A stretch of 64,000 nt of DNA, from positions 4,156,001 to 4,220,000 of the forward strand of contig CP084613.1 in the NCBI GenBank assembly GCA_025917655.1. The letters run 5' to 3'. How positions within the stretch are numbered: the first letter of the stretch is position 1; each line of letters begins with the position of its first letter. The stretch is from Chlorella sorokiniana (lineage: Eukaryota; Chlorophyta; Trebouxiophyceae; Chlorellales; Chlorellaceae). Both the position numbers and the translations under genes were made by a program. Under the pieces are notes generated by a model that did no database searches, was not told the DNA's origin, and worked only from the letters and a program-made list of their open reading frames with translations. Shown here piece by piece: positions 45,268 through 57,264 of this stretch.

Positions 45268-45954
45268 GTTCTGATTGACTGGTCAGGGAGGTGCAAACCA
45301 CAGTGTGGTTGGCAGAAGAAGGGATCAGTGAAGCAGGGAGGTCTGGCAGTCAAATTGAAGAGAATGCATGCCAAGCCTGGAGGCAAGCAAGGTTTTGAGG
45401 AGTTCTGGCGACTTTCTTCCCCCTCACCGCTTCCTGGCTGGTGGGGAGCTGCTTGAACCTCTGAACTCACCCACAACGCGTTCATTTCGACATTGTACAA
45501 CAAAGCTCGATAAAAGGCGCGTAAAAGCTGAAAATTTTTCTGACCCAACACTGCTGTGTGCTCAAGTGCAGCGAGCAGGCGCATGCGAAGACCTGTGCCT
45601 GCATCAGTGTGCCTGTTGTATGGGTAGTAGGGAAGTGGGGAGCCTCCTGCGGAAGAGTTTGCAGCGTACCAGCGCATGCATTGAGGTGGAGAGATTGCAC
45701 AGGGCGATGCCGTCGCAGTGTACACGACACATCCTTTCATATGTGCCATGGCGGAGGGCAAATCAATACATGACGCCATAGTAGGCTCACCCAGCATTCT
45801 CATTGCCAACGCGAACCTGCAGACTCACATACCTCGATCTGCTGCCTTGTGCCTCCTATGCACTCAGCGGACGGCTGCTCCGTAGGCCGCCCCAGCATGG
45901 CGCCAGAGCAGCCGGCCAAAAGCAGCGGACAGTTCTGAATGATTGTTCGGCTTT
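45268..45954. promoter_or_regulatory. Divergent upstream region, LysM-FAS1 paralogue 2 / acyl-protein thioesterase
   Basis: A 690-bp gap between divergent start codons. A 213-residue minus-strand open frame covers it and runs into the signal-peptide exon in another frame, but has no conserved features. I treat the gap as non-coding. Confidence 0.4.
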
Positions 45955-47965
45955 ATGACCACCTGGCGGTTTACCGCCTTTGTTAGCTCACTGTTTGCCT
46001 GCTTTTGCTGGGCTGCCTACTTTGTGCGATCGACCGCCACCTGCTCTGCTTCAGGAGCCGCCGGCCAGCGGGCAACAAGAAGTTGCGATCCACGCATATC
46101 AGACCTAGCGGCCCGACCGCCGCCACCGCCAGCCCCCGGCATGTTTCCTTTCGGCCCCGTCATCCGCCAGCCTGCCCTGGGCCGCCACACCGGCTCGGTG
46201 ATTTTGCTGCATGGCCTGGGCGACACAGGAGATGGTGAGCAAGGCATCCAGAAGGACCAGCTGTAGGCTTTGGCGGCAGCAGCTTTTGGGGGTCAAGCCA
46301 TGCCATGGCACCCGGTTCACCCTGGCTGCTGCTGCGCCACGCTGAGCCGCAGGCTGGGCACCCGTCGGCCCGCAGCTGCGCCTGCCCCACATCAAGTTCA
46401 TTTATCCTACGGCTCCCACACGCCCCATAACAGTCAACATGGGCATGCGCATGCCTGGGTGGGCGTCCGGGCTTTGTCTCTTTGCGCGGTGCAGCCTGCC
46501 GCCATGGCATCAGCGTTTGGTCGGCAGCAACGCTTGGGTTGACAGCCGATCGCTTGGCTTTGATTGTGTGTCTGCTTAGCTGACTGAACATGTGCTTGTT
46601 CTGAATCATCGATGTTGTGCAGCTGGTTTGACATCACCCACTTGGATCAGTCTGGTCTCCAAGACATGATGAAGGGTGGGGGCCTAACGGCTGCTGGGCC
46701 CCTCGGCAGCCCCCAGCTTGCGCGTCTTGCAACCTGCTCTTGCTCGTCCTTCTGCCCCTCCTTGGTCAGCTTGCTGCCAGCGCAGCTCGCGCAGCGTGTG
46801 TCTGCCTGCGCGCCGCTTACGCTGCGCCGTGCCGCCGCCGCTGCAGGCAAGCCGTTTGACCCCGAGGGCGTGGCGGCGGCGGTGGCCCACGTCAACACGC
46901 TGATCGAGGAGGAGGTGGCGGCGGGGGTGCCGCGGCACCGCATCGTGGTGGGGGCTTCTCACAGGGCGGCCACGTGGCGTACAAGACGGTGCTGAGCGCT
47001 GCGCAGCCGCTGGCAGGCTGCATCGCGCTGTCCACCTGGCTGGAGCCTTCGCTGAAGGAGGTGTGAGCCTGGGGCGGGGCCTGAGCTGTGCTGCTGCTGG
47101 AGGGTGGTGGGGTGGCCCCGCCGGGCTCACGCCTGCCGGCAACCACACGACGCTGTGGGGTTCTTCTGCTGTGGGGGTCCTCCTGCTGAGCTTCCCCACA
47201 GCCCATGGCTGCGTGCCCAGCCGGTCCCCTCCCGCCTTGCCCCCTCCTCGTTCGCAGGTGCCCCCGCCAACCTGAAGCTGCCCTTCTTTGTGGGGCACGG
47301 CAGTGTGGACAACTTGATTCCCCCGTCATCGCCACCACCACGCATGAGGTGCTGGCGGGCCTGGGCTGCAGCAGCGTGGACTTCCACATGTGAGCGGGGG
47401 GAGGCGGGGGCGGCTGGAAGTGCTGCTGAGCTTGCTCGCATGCGTGGCTGGCTGGAGCTTGGGGCTCCCCGAAGGTCTACAGCGACGGGGTGCCCGCCTG
47501 TCAGCTGTTGGGTGCAGCAGGGAGCACAGCGATCGTTGGCGGTTGAGCCTGGTGGGGCAGTGCGTGTTGCGGGGCTGGGTTGAAGCTGCAGGCAGATGTG
47601 GGCACAAGCTCAAGCTGCTCCCACTCTGTCGCTGCTCAGGTACACGGGCATGGGGCACAGCAGCTGCCCCCAAGAGCTGAAGGACGTGCGGGAGTGGCTG
47701 CTGCGGTGAGCCCCTTTTTCGGATTTTCTACCTCCACCCCGCGTCAGTGGCAAGGCGGCCCTGGAGCTCCCACCCAGCCTCCCACGCACCAGCCTGCATC
47801 CCTGCCTCGCGCTGCAGGGTGCTGCCCGACTCGGCGCCAACCCAGGAGGAGGTCAGGGGCATGAGCGTGGCGCAGCTCAAGGCCTTCCTGGCCAGCAGGA
47901 ACGTCAGCACGTCGGCCATGTTCGAGAAGGGCGAGATGGTGGAGGCAGCGCTGTCGCAGCTGTAG
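45955..47965 (+). CDS. Acyl-protein thioesterase (APT/lysophospholipase-like alpha/beta hydrolase) with C-terminal SAP-like segment
   Basis: Serine hydrolase related to APT1/2, which remove palmitate from proteins. Exons: 45955-46234, 46353-46458, 46623-46675, 46847-47060, 47258-47389, 47640-47705 and 47818-47965. The N-terminus (WRFTAFVSSLFACFCWAAYF) looks like a signal anchor. Core: GSVILLHGLGDTGDGWAPVG, LRLPHIKFIYPTAPTRPITV, then GGFSQGGHVAYKT with the nucleophile in GFSQG. Asp lies in HGSVDNLIPP and His in YTGMGHSSCPQEL. The order matches plant APT-like esterases. After REWLLRVLPDSAP there are about 35 extra residues (SVAQLKAFLASRNVSTSAMF then EKGEMVEAALSQL) resembling a SAP/ARMET-C helix-turn-helix, not part of APT. 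Frame breaks occur near 46955 and 47330. Confidence 0.85.
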
Positions 47966-48430
47966 GGCAGACGCGCAGCGCGCGTGTGGAACATGCTGTC
48001 CTTAAATGTACCACTATCTGCCATACATCAATGCTGTTCGAAACTCATGGGGTGCGATAATCGATGCATGATCACAGATGGGCCTGTGCTTGGTGACTCC
48101 GCGCTCCAAGGTGGCGCCCCATGCGGCGGCCTTGATGGGACTGCATCTTGCCCATCGCAGGGGCCAGCTGACATAACTGCTACCCAGCGATTCTTGATAT
48201 CTGAATTCGTCAGCTGCGACGGACAAACTCGCTTTTACTGCTGGGGTTCACGCCTAGGCCGGGCACCAACAGCAGTGCCGACCGAGGGCGATATCTCATC
48301 AGCAGCCCTGATCCGGACATTGCAGTCCCACGGGTTCCGCCTCCCGCCAGCCATTGACAATATGCCCTGGAGGTGGGTTGCACTCCCAGCTGCACTTGCT
48401 GCGCTCGCGTGGGGTGTGCTTGGGCACAAT
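47966..48430. other. Short intergenic region before pyruvate kinase
   Basis: Contains no recognised motif. Bases 48280-48372 could be a 5' exon or leader of pyruvate kinase because they end in a good gtgggt donor, but nothing conserved supports that. Confidence 0.3.
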
Positions 48431-51400
48431 GGCCAGTGCAGATCTCGATTGCGCCCGCCCCGCGTCGCGCACCAAACTGTTGGCCATCGCCGCCGCTGCT
48501 GTCGCTCTTGGCCGCCGACCTCTGTGCAGGCTGCGTCGCGGCTGCTGTGCAATGTCTTGCAAGCCGCGCACCACCTCCTCATGAGCTGATTCCCTGCTTG
48601 AACCACGCATTCGTTCCCCTCGCTGGCCTGTCAAGTTTCCCGCGGTCATTGATCACTGCACGGCCTGCCTCAAGCGCTAGCATGCTCACGTGTGCTGGGT
48701 GCTGCTCGCAGGCAGCACAAGGCCAAGGCCCACGTGTTCATGGATGTGGGGATGGAGGAGGTGGTGAAGCCCACCCCCGACCACGAAGTGCGGGCGGGGG
48801 CCGGCAGCAAGGTCGTCATCACCATAGGCCCCAGCGTGAGCGCCGCTCTGCAGCACCCCCGCTCCTCCGCGCCCTACGTCTCCCGCTTGTCACTGGTTCA
48901 GCTAGCACCGCAGGCTTGCGTAGAGGGTTGGTTCGCGTGCGATTGCTGCACCTCAAGTGGCGCTTGCTGCTGGGCTGCCGCAGCATTGCCGCCCAGCCCC
49001 TTCGCCGCCGCTGCCGCCGCCGCCGCCATGCCCCGCAGTGCCAGGACGTGCCCACTCTCGTGAAGCTGCTGGAGGCGGGCGTCACCTGCGCGCGTGAACC
49101 TGAGCTGGGGAACCCGCGACTACCACGCCCGCTCCCTGTCCAACCTGGCAGAGGCGATGAAGCAGACGCGGAGGCTGTGCAGGTGAGCGGGACACCTCTC
49201 CCGGCCTGCCCTGTGAATGCAGCGTGCTGCAGCGGCCGGCCGGCCCGCCACGCGGCGTGCTGCAGCGGCCAGCCTGCTGCAGCAATCAGGGGGTATTCTC
49301 AGGCGGAGCATGCGTGTGGCACGTGTGAAGGCGGGGCGACAAAAGGGTTGCCGTTCTGGCGGCGCGGGCTGGTCAGGCTGCTGCATCTCCCTGGGCTGCT
49401 TCCCCCACCTTTGCTCCCCCCACCCTGCAGCGTGTTCCTGGACACCGTGGGGCGCGAGGTGGTGGTGCGGCGTCCGGTGCAGTTTGACGAGCGCGGGTGG
49501 CCCTCCCAGAAGGGCGACAAGCGGTTTGAGATCAAGCAGGACCAGGTGCGGTGGCTGCACCTGAGGCAGGCTGCAGGGGCCACCTGAGGTTTTGTGTTGC
49601 GGCGTGGACAGCGACTCAAGGGGCACTTCTTTAAGAACCGCCATACTGCCGTCTTTCCCCCAAGAAACAAACACCCACCCCATCTGCGCTGTGCCCGCGC
49701 CCCAGGTCATTACCATCACCACTGATCCCGCCGCCGAGGCCACCGCCACCCTCTTCCCTGTATCCTACCCTGGTGAGCCCTCATCACGCCGCATACGCCG
49801 CCCCCGAGCTCACACCCTGAGCCTCCCACACAGCACCCTGCTCAACATTTAGTCAACCAGGCTCACCCGCCACCCCCTGCCCATCGTCCTCGCCTAAAAC
49901 CGGCCGCCATGCTCATTCCGGCATGAGGCCAGCGGTGCCACCCAAGCACCCTGCCTGCCGTCTGCACTCCCCCACTTGAACCCGCTGCATCGCCACCTTC
50001 CCTCCCGCTTCCAGGCTTCCCGAGCTGGTGGAGGTGGGCCACCAGGTCCAGTTTGGGCGCTTCCTGGCCACAGGAGCAGAGGGCGCCTCCGTCTATGCCA
50101 GCGTGAGTCCCTTGGGGCGGCCTGCCGCGCCTGTGGGGTGTGGCGGCAGCCTGCCCGCCTGTGGGGTGTGCCGGGCGGCAGCATGCTGCGCAGGTGGAGT
50201 GTGGCGGCAGCATGCTGCGCATGTGGGGTGTGGCAGCCTGCTTTTCGCCGCGGCTGCCGCTTGGCATCCTTGGCCAGCGCTGCCCGCCTGGGCCGGCAGG
50301 GCGGGGCTCATCGCTCGCGCTGCGCCCGCTGTGCCCGCTGTGCCCGCCGTGCCGCCCGCAGGTGTTGGAGAAAACCGCCACCACGGTGACCTGCAAGGCG
50401 CTCAACTCAGCGGTGCTGGACGGCCTGCTGACGGTGATGATCTGCCACGCCGACGACGAGCAGTACGAGGGCGACTATGCGCTGCCGCTGTTCACGGAGC
50501 AGGACGCGGACTGCATCCGCTGCCTGGGGTGCGCCGGCGCTCCGCCCCGCGCCCGCTGCTGCCGCCTGCCGGGGCGGCGCTGGCGCTGCCGTTTGTTCGT
50601 CCGCTGCGAGGGCCGGACTCTGGCTGTTCGCGAACCCGGCGTGCCTTCAGCGGCGCGGTGCCCCTCGCCCAGCCGGGCCAACCTCGCCCCCCCTCCTGTC
50701 GCCCGCCGCCTGCTGCAGCTCCCGCTTCGAGGTCGACTACCTCAGCCTGTCGTACTGCAACCGGGAGGAAGACCTGTACGCCGCCCGCTCCTTCCTCGAC
50801 TCCTCGGCATGCAGCACACCAAGATCGTGGCCAAGGTGGGAGGTGGTGTGTGGGTATGTGTGTGTGTGTGGTGGTGGTGTGGGGGTGGGGGGTGGGGGGT
50901 GGGGGGGGGGGGGCGGCGTGCGTGGGCCTGCTGTGGGCGCTGTGACGCTGGGCGTGCCCTTCTCTGTGGGCTGTGATGTTTGTCAGGTGTCCTGTGATGC
51001 GCCTGCGGTGGCCAAGCCCTTTGGGGGCTTTGAAGCGGTTGGGGGAAGGTGCTGTCGTGGCTCTCAATCTCCAGCCTCTCGGTTCCCCACCCGCTACCCA
51101 CCGCCCCTTGTCACACACAACCCATTAACCACACCCGCCATGCCGCCAGCCCCACCGATCCAAACACACACACTCACACATACACTGCCCCCAACGACGG
51201 CGGGCAGGTGGAGCGCAAGAGCGCGGTGCGCAACTTTGAGGGCATCGCTCACGTTGCTGACGGCATCATCGTGTCGCGCGGCAACCTGGGCCTCGACTTT
51301 GAGCCCGAGGTGAGAGCCTGGGGCGCTTGTGCTGCAGGCGTGCGTGCCGATGCGGGTCCTCGGCCGCGGCCCTCTGGCACTGTTGGCTGGCCAGGGAAAA

Positions 51401-54400
51401 CGTCGGGCTGTGCGCTGCGTCTGTGCACCGCCTGCTTGCGCCCTGGCGATCCTGGCCGCCGCCGCCGCCCCCCCCGTGCCCCGCCCGCAGGCCGTCGCGC
51501 TGCTGCAGAAGCGCATCGTCTCGCGCTGCAACCACCTGGGCAAGCCGGTGCTGATCACACGGGTGGTGGACACGATGGTGACTGTGCCGCGCCCCACGCG
51601 CGCAGGTGGGGCCTCCCAAACCCTCCTCCCCTCCCCTGCCCTCGTCCCCCGTCACGCCTCTCCCGCTGCTCTGCTGCCACTCCCCTGCTGCTCTGCCTTC
51701 TGGCTCTCATCGCTGCGTCGGGCAGCTCTTGCATGTGTATCGCGTGCCCTGCTTTCATCGGAGGTGCCGCACGTTGCAAGGCCTGCAACGTCTGTCGCTT
51801 GCGTCCTCGCCAGCGCCGCAACCTCCCGCCACCACCTCCCCACCACACGCACACACGCACACACCCACTCATCACCACACGCACACAGTAACGCACACCT
51901 CACACGCTTGTGGCAACTTTCGCCCTGCAGAGGCCACCGACGTGGCCAATGCTGTGCTGGACGGCGCCGACGGGCTGCTGCTGGGCGCGGAGACGCTGCG
52001 GGGCCTGCACCCCGTGCTGACGGTGGAGACCGTGCTGCGCCTGTGCCACGCCGCCGAGAAGCACTTTGACTTCCGCAGCCACCACGAGCAGCTGATGGGG
52101 AGGCGTATGAGGTGAGCGGCGGCGGCGCCAGCTCCTGCCTTGCTCGCTGCCCAGCGCCTGCTGGTGAGCTGCGGGTGGGTGCCTCGAACACTTGAGCGTG
52201 GCTTGCAAGTTCTGCTGCAAGTGGTGTCCTGCATTCTCTACATAAATACTAGCGACTACAGCCTGTCGAGCACAGCCCCCACCTCCCGGGATGCCCACCG
52301 AGTCGAGGCGGCTCCTGATCCGGGCCGGCCGTCCTGATGCGCCTGCGTGTGCCTCCTCGGCTCCCCGCCGCCGCAGGAGGAGGTGGCGATGCCGCTCGCT
52401 CACGACTCCGTCTCAGGTGCGCCCCTCCCTGCATCGCTGCTGCCTGTGCGGCTGTCCAGCCAGCAGGCCTGCCCGTTTGTGCGCTCATGCTGCAGCTTGC
52501 TGCCCACGCCATACTCCCCAACCCTCCCCAGCCCCACCTCTCTAGCACACTCACAACGTCGCCTCCACCATCGCGCACCTCACACTCGTCCTCCCTCCCC
52601 CTCGCACGTGTTGCTTCAGACTTTGGGATGTACCGCAGCGGGGACGCTCTCCAGACCACTCCATGCACACCCTCACCTCCCAGCCGCGCCTGCGCCCTCC
52701 GGCGGCAGCGGCCTGCCCCCTGCCGCCCGCCAGCCCGCCGCCGCCGGCGGAGCGGCGGGAGGGCCGCGAGGGCGCGCACGGCGCAGCCCCCGCCGCTCCG
52801 GGCGCCGCCGACACCAACGGCGGCCTGGCCTTGGAGGCCTCCGTGGGCTCCCCGCTCAGCCCTACGTCTCCGTGTTTGGCAGCCTGCCGCCCAAGCTGGC
52901 GGGCTCCTCGCTGCAGCTCAGCCGCATCCTACAGACACACGCTCCCTACATGAACAAGCTCGAGTCCCTGGCCTCCTCTGCAACCCGGTGCGTGCGGGCG
53001 CCTTGGATGCATGGAAAACGATACACCATGCATGCATTAGAAAGCAGCCCTCCACAACACGCACACGCTCTCACCTTACCACCACCACACCCACCCACGT
53101 TCAAGCAGCGCGTGCCACTCCTGTCGTGAGCCTGCAGCTCACACGCCTCCTCTCCTTTCTTGCCCTTTGTCCCCCCCCCAACACACACACACACACACAA
53201 CACCACCACCCTTAACCCACCTACCCACCCACCCACCTTGACAGGGTGGCTGAGAAGATCAATGCGGGCCTGATCATAGTGATGGTGCAGAGCGGGCGCA
53301 CCGTCAGCCTGGTGGCAAAATAGTGAGCGTGCCTGCTGCAGTCCCAGCAGCTGCACGGCACCACAGCCCCGGCCTGGTGCTGTGCTGCCCTGCCACTGAC
53401 GGCCTGTCAGTATCAAAGCGACGTGCGGCGGGGCGGCGGGGGCATCTGCTCACCCCAGTGCGTCCCTGCTGACGCTGGCTCCCCGTTTGCCCCGCCTGCA
53501 GCCGCCCCCATGCCCATCATGGCGGTCGTGGTGCCCAAGCTCAAGTCCACGCGCTTGGGGTGGCAACTGGAGGGTGAGGCGCGGCGGCGGGGCGGGCCGG
53601 GCTCTGCCAAGAGCTCATCTCACCCGCCAAGCGGGCGCTGTCATGCCTCCCACACGGCTGGGTTGTTTCTGCACAACAGCACAGCCACACAGTCCTCCCT
53701 CAAGACTGCTTTGCATGCTTGCTTGGGACCCCCTCCCCCTGCCCCCCTCTCCAGGCAAGTACCTTGCCCGCCAGACGTGCCTGCTGCGCGGCGTGGTGCC
53801 CATGCTGGCGGCCCCCATGTCAGAGGGCTCAGGTGCGCCCTCCCATTGCTGCCGACGCGGCACGCACCCTGGCTGCATGCGCGTTTGGCAGCTTGCTCGC
53901 ACGGCTGCCCGCGTGGCCCCACGCTCCCCACAGCGCGCGCAAGCCCCTTTCGCCCGTGCCGCCCTCCTACGAGCCCGCTTCTGAACATGTTGGCATGTTC
54001 CCCATCCCCCATCCCTGCACTGCCTTCTCTGATCCTCCCGCAGAGGACTTGATCAGCGAGGCTGTCTGCGCGGCCCACACGCAGCGCCTGGTGAAGCCGG
54101 GCGACTATGTGGTGTGCCTGAAGAGCGTGAAGGGGTCCATGGTGGTCAAGGTGGTGCAGGTGGGGCCCCGCAGCCCCGCTGGCGGGGGGGGGCGGGCGGG
54201 CGGTTCGCTCTTGGTGTGGCTGGCCACAGCTTGCTGCTGGAAGTAGCTACAGCTTGCTTCGGGGGAGAGGTAGGGGGCGGGCGCTGCGGCGCTGTTGAGC
54301 AGGAGGGCTTTTCGAACGGATCCAGCCAGGAGAGGGAACCGCCACAGGCAGCGCACACGGGGGCACCCTCGATGCGGCAGCAGGAGCAGCGGCAGGCGCA

Positions 54401-55054
54401 GGCTGCGAGGGGCTCGTGTGGCCAGCCTCTCTCGCAGCCGCTTCCGCTGTTCTAGGCGCCTTTTCGGGCCCCCTTGTTGCACGCCGCTGCCTCCTTGCCC
54501 TGCACCCAGCTACCACCCAGTTGCCACGTGCCCACCCAACTCCCACTGCCACCCCACGGCCGCAGGTCAACCACAACGGCACCGGGCTGCGTGTGATGAC
54601 GGGCCCCAACAGCTCTGCTGGCTTTGCGGGCGAGGAGGCCGACATCATCGGCGACGACTCCCCCTTTGGCGGCTACGTGCTGCCCTCCAGCCCCACGGGT
54701 GAGGCTCCAAGGCCGCGCTGTGCAGCCCGCGCCGCTGCTTGCTGCAGGCAGGCATGCCTTACAAGGCGGCAGCGGCAAGCTTGCTGCCTGCAGCCGCGAC
54801 GTCTAGCCCCCGCCCCCATCACTCGCTGGCCCGTGGGCGGCGCTGCTGTGCATGCGCTCTTCCCCCTCACACCACCAGCACCACACGCGCATGACTCGCC
54901 CCCACGCTTTCAACCCGCCCCCGCCCCATTCAGCGCTGGCGTCCGCCGCGGCAAGCGCCCGCAGCAACCGGCTGTCGCCGCGCGGGCGGGGCCCGTGCTG
55001 GGGGCCGGCAACGGCTCCGGCCTGATGAGCACGCTCAGCGAGGCGCTCCGCTGA
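48431..55054 (+). CDS. PYK: Pyruvate kinase, plant cytosolic type
   Basis: Converts phosphoenolpyruvate plus ADP to pyruvate plus ATP. About twenty exons, first confident one 48712-48835 ([10 protein letters not shown]), then 49039-49182 ([20 protein letters not shown]), 49431-49545, 49706-49772, 50025-50102, 50362-50528, 50719-50835 ([18 protein letters not shown]), 51208-51309, 51491-51605, 51931-52110, 52377-52416, 52620-52986, 53245-53322, 53502-53573, 53755-53832, 54044-54159, 54565-54698 and about 54930-55054. Active-site block: IVAKVER, then [16 protein letters not shown], as in the plant cytosolic clade (LSRGNLG rather than ARGDLG). Then [10 protein letters not shown] and [21 protein letters not shown]-domain: [30 protein letters not shown]. 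About 120 extra low-complexity residues sit before KLESLASS, and the C-terminus is extended. The start (48431, [15 protein letters not shown]) is a guess. Several one-base frame breaks, for example near 49095. Confidence 0.87.
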
Positions 55055-56156
55055 CCAAACGGCATGCTGCTTGTCCAGCAAGCGGCTCCGCTATCAGCAC
55101 CCTCCCCATCCGACGCCATGAGTCGGCCACCCTGCACTTTTTTTGTCGTTGGACCAGCCCCATTCCCGAGCCTGCCTCATTTTTTCACTCTCGCAGTAGC
55201 CCCTGCCCATTTCGGCATCTGCTAGCATGGCTTTCGATGCAGCGAGCGTATTCTTGTGTCCAGAATGTCCACGCCCTCCGTCTTTTTGGTTGCTGCGGCA
55301 CGGGCAGCAGGGCCGGCTGGCCACCGTCGCTCCGGGAACTGGCAGCCGTCCATCCACCTGCTGCCTGCGCCCAGGTCTCCCTACCGCCTCCCCTGTTTCC
55401 TGGTTACCAACCACCTTGCATGCCTCGTTTTCTCGAGCATTAGGCACTGCAGGTTCTTGAAACTGCACACTGAGATGAGAATGTCTTTTGAGCGGCAGGG
55501 GCGGGCGCGCGGCCCCCACCCCCTGTGCATGCACCATCAATCATGTGATGTAACGCACAGCTGTGAGCTGCCTGGTCGCAAACTCTTGGTTGGTGGCAGA
55601 AGCCGTTTGCCCGTGAGCTGCTCATCGGCTGGGGTGAAGGCAGCCAGCCGTCAAGCCTCCAAGTCACCCCCTTCCCAGCTGCCTCGCCGCCGAGCGGCCG
55701 CCCCGCCACGGCGCGCCTGCGGTTCCTGCTGTGCGGCTGCTAGCGCGTGTGCCTGCTGGCCTTCCGCATCTGCGTCGCTGCCGCAGGAGCTGCAGCTTCT
55801 GCGCAGGGCATGCACGGTAGCATGTCAGGTGCTGCGTGTCTACCCAACCCTTGGTTGGGCAGCTGCAGGTCAGTGCAGAGGGAGAGTCTTACCGGAACCC
55901 GAGGCAACGCTTCTTCTTAGAATGTCTCACCTGGAGGCTAGCTCGTGGTGCTGCTGCGGCTGCTTCCTCCCCCTCCTCCAGTACATTTTCCTGCAGTGTG
56001 CTTGGTGCAAACAGCCCTCAACTGCCGTGCAACAAGCACCTGCAAAAGGGCTGCCTGCTCTCTTCCCCCGTCCTCTCCAGTCGGCTTGCTCAACAAGCTG
56101 ACCGCCATTCTTACCTCTTCTTCTCTCACACTTCCCGTTATCCTGAGCCCGCAGCG
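55055..56156. other. 3' flank of pyruvate kinase, no gene recognised
   Basis: Contains a TGTAA at 55549-55553, about 495 bp after the pyruvate kinase stop and a plausible poly(A) signal. The open frames have no recognisable protein features. Confidence 0.45.
55549..55553 (+). terminator. TGTAA poly(A) signal, pyruvate kinase
   Basis: First clear TGTAA downstream of the pyruvate kinase stop. Confidence 0.5.
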
Positions 56157-56500
56157 CCTGTGCGCATCAGCTGCCGCCCCGTTGGGCCAGCAATCAAGCA
56201 AGGGCCTGCCCCGCAGGGCCTGTGCCCATCAGCTGCCGCCCCGCAGGGCCAGCAATCAAGCAAGGGCCTGCCCCGCAGAGCCTGTGCCCATCAGCTGCCG
56301 CCCCGCAGGGCCAGCAATCAAGCAAGGGCCTGCCCCGCAGGGCCTGTGCCCATCAGCTGCTGCCCCGCTGGGCCAGCAGTCAAGCAAGGGCCTGCCCCGC
56401 AGGGCCTGTGCCCATCAGCTGCTGCCCCGCTGGGCCAGCAGTCAAGCAAGGGCCTGCCCCGCAGGGCCTGTGCCCATCAGCTGCCGCCCCCTTGCCATCA
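56157..56500 (+). repeat. 62-bp tandem repeat, five full copies plus a partial
   Basis: Units begin at 56157, 56219, 56281, 56343, 56405 and 56467, each starting cctgtgc(g/c)catcagctgc. There are only a few substitutions between copies. The unit length is not a multiple of three, so the frame shifts at each copy. No gene could be assigned to it. Confidence 0.93.
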
Positions 56501-57264
56501 ATAGCGCAAGCCACCGCTCCTGCATTGACGACTAGCACTCTGCTTCAGATGGAGAGCTTCAGATGGAGACATTGGGTGAGTGAGTGTCAGACGCGCAGTG
56601 CTGGCCGCCCGTGGTGGGCGGCTGCCAGGGCTGGGCAGTGGTTGCTTAGCTGAAATGTGGCTGCCAGAGCGGAAGGCGGCTGAAGCCGCCGGCACCGCAG
56701 CGGCTTGCCCGCCTTGTTGCACGCGCCACGCCCCCGCTGCCTGTCTCTTTCACCTAGGACTGCTTTGGACAGCTATTTGCACGCCGCCCAAGGCGGGGCG
56801 CGGGCGGAGACCGGCCGGACTCCATCAGGGCGGGCGAACCCTAGCCCAAACTCCTCAGTTTCGCTGCTGCCGCCCTGAGATCGTCCAGGCGGCTCAGAAC
56901 AGCAGCAATTGGGCCTGGTGCTGGCCCTTGGCCGGCTACCTAGCAGGAGTTGCACTGCACTCTACAATAAACACAGCATTGGGGCGCTTCCAGGGTCCAG
57001 AACCGCAGCTCCATGGCCCGGCGCTCTTTTCAGGGCTTGCGCGGCCAGCAGCCCCTTCCTCAACTTGCCGTCGCCGTGCTGCCGCCAGGTGTGCGCCCCC
57101 ATGGCAGCAGCACTCGACAGCTGCCTCGGATCACACTCCCCCTTCTATGTGTGCTGATGCGCCCAGAGATCGCGCTGGGGCGGGCGTTACAGGGCGTCGA
57201 CGACTTGCGCAGCGCAGCTGGCTACCTCTGGCTCCAGCGCTCGGCCACATCTCCAAAGCATTGG
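56501..57264. other. No gene recognised; 3' flank of the FAM184-like gene
   Basis: A minus-strand TGTAA at 57187-57191 lies about 75 bp after the stop of the FAM184-like gene. Nothing else is recognisable. Confidence 0.4.
57187..57191 (-). terminator. TGTAA poly(A) signal, FAM184-like gene
   Basis: Minus-strand TGTAA about 75 bp beyond the TAA stop. Confidence 0.6.

Noticed and set aside
45168-45809. A 213-codon minus-strand open frame upstream of LysM-FAS1 paralogue 2
   Set aside because: It overlaps the signal-peptide exon in another frame and shows no domain or compositional sign of coding.
56157-56500. CRISPR-like array
   Set aside because: The 62-bp units are directly abutting with no variable spacers, and this is a nuclear algal sequence.
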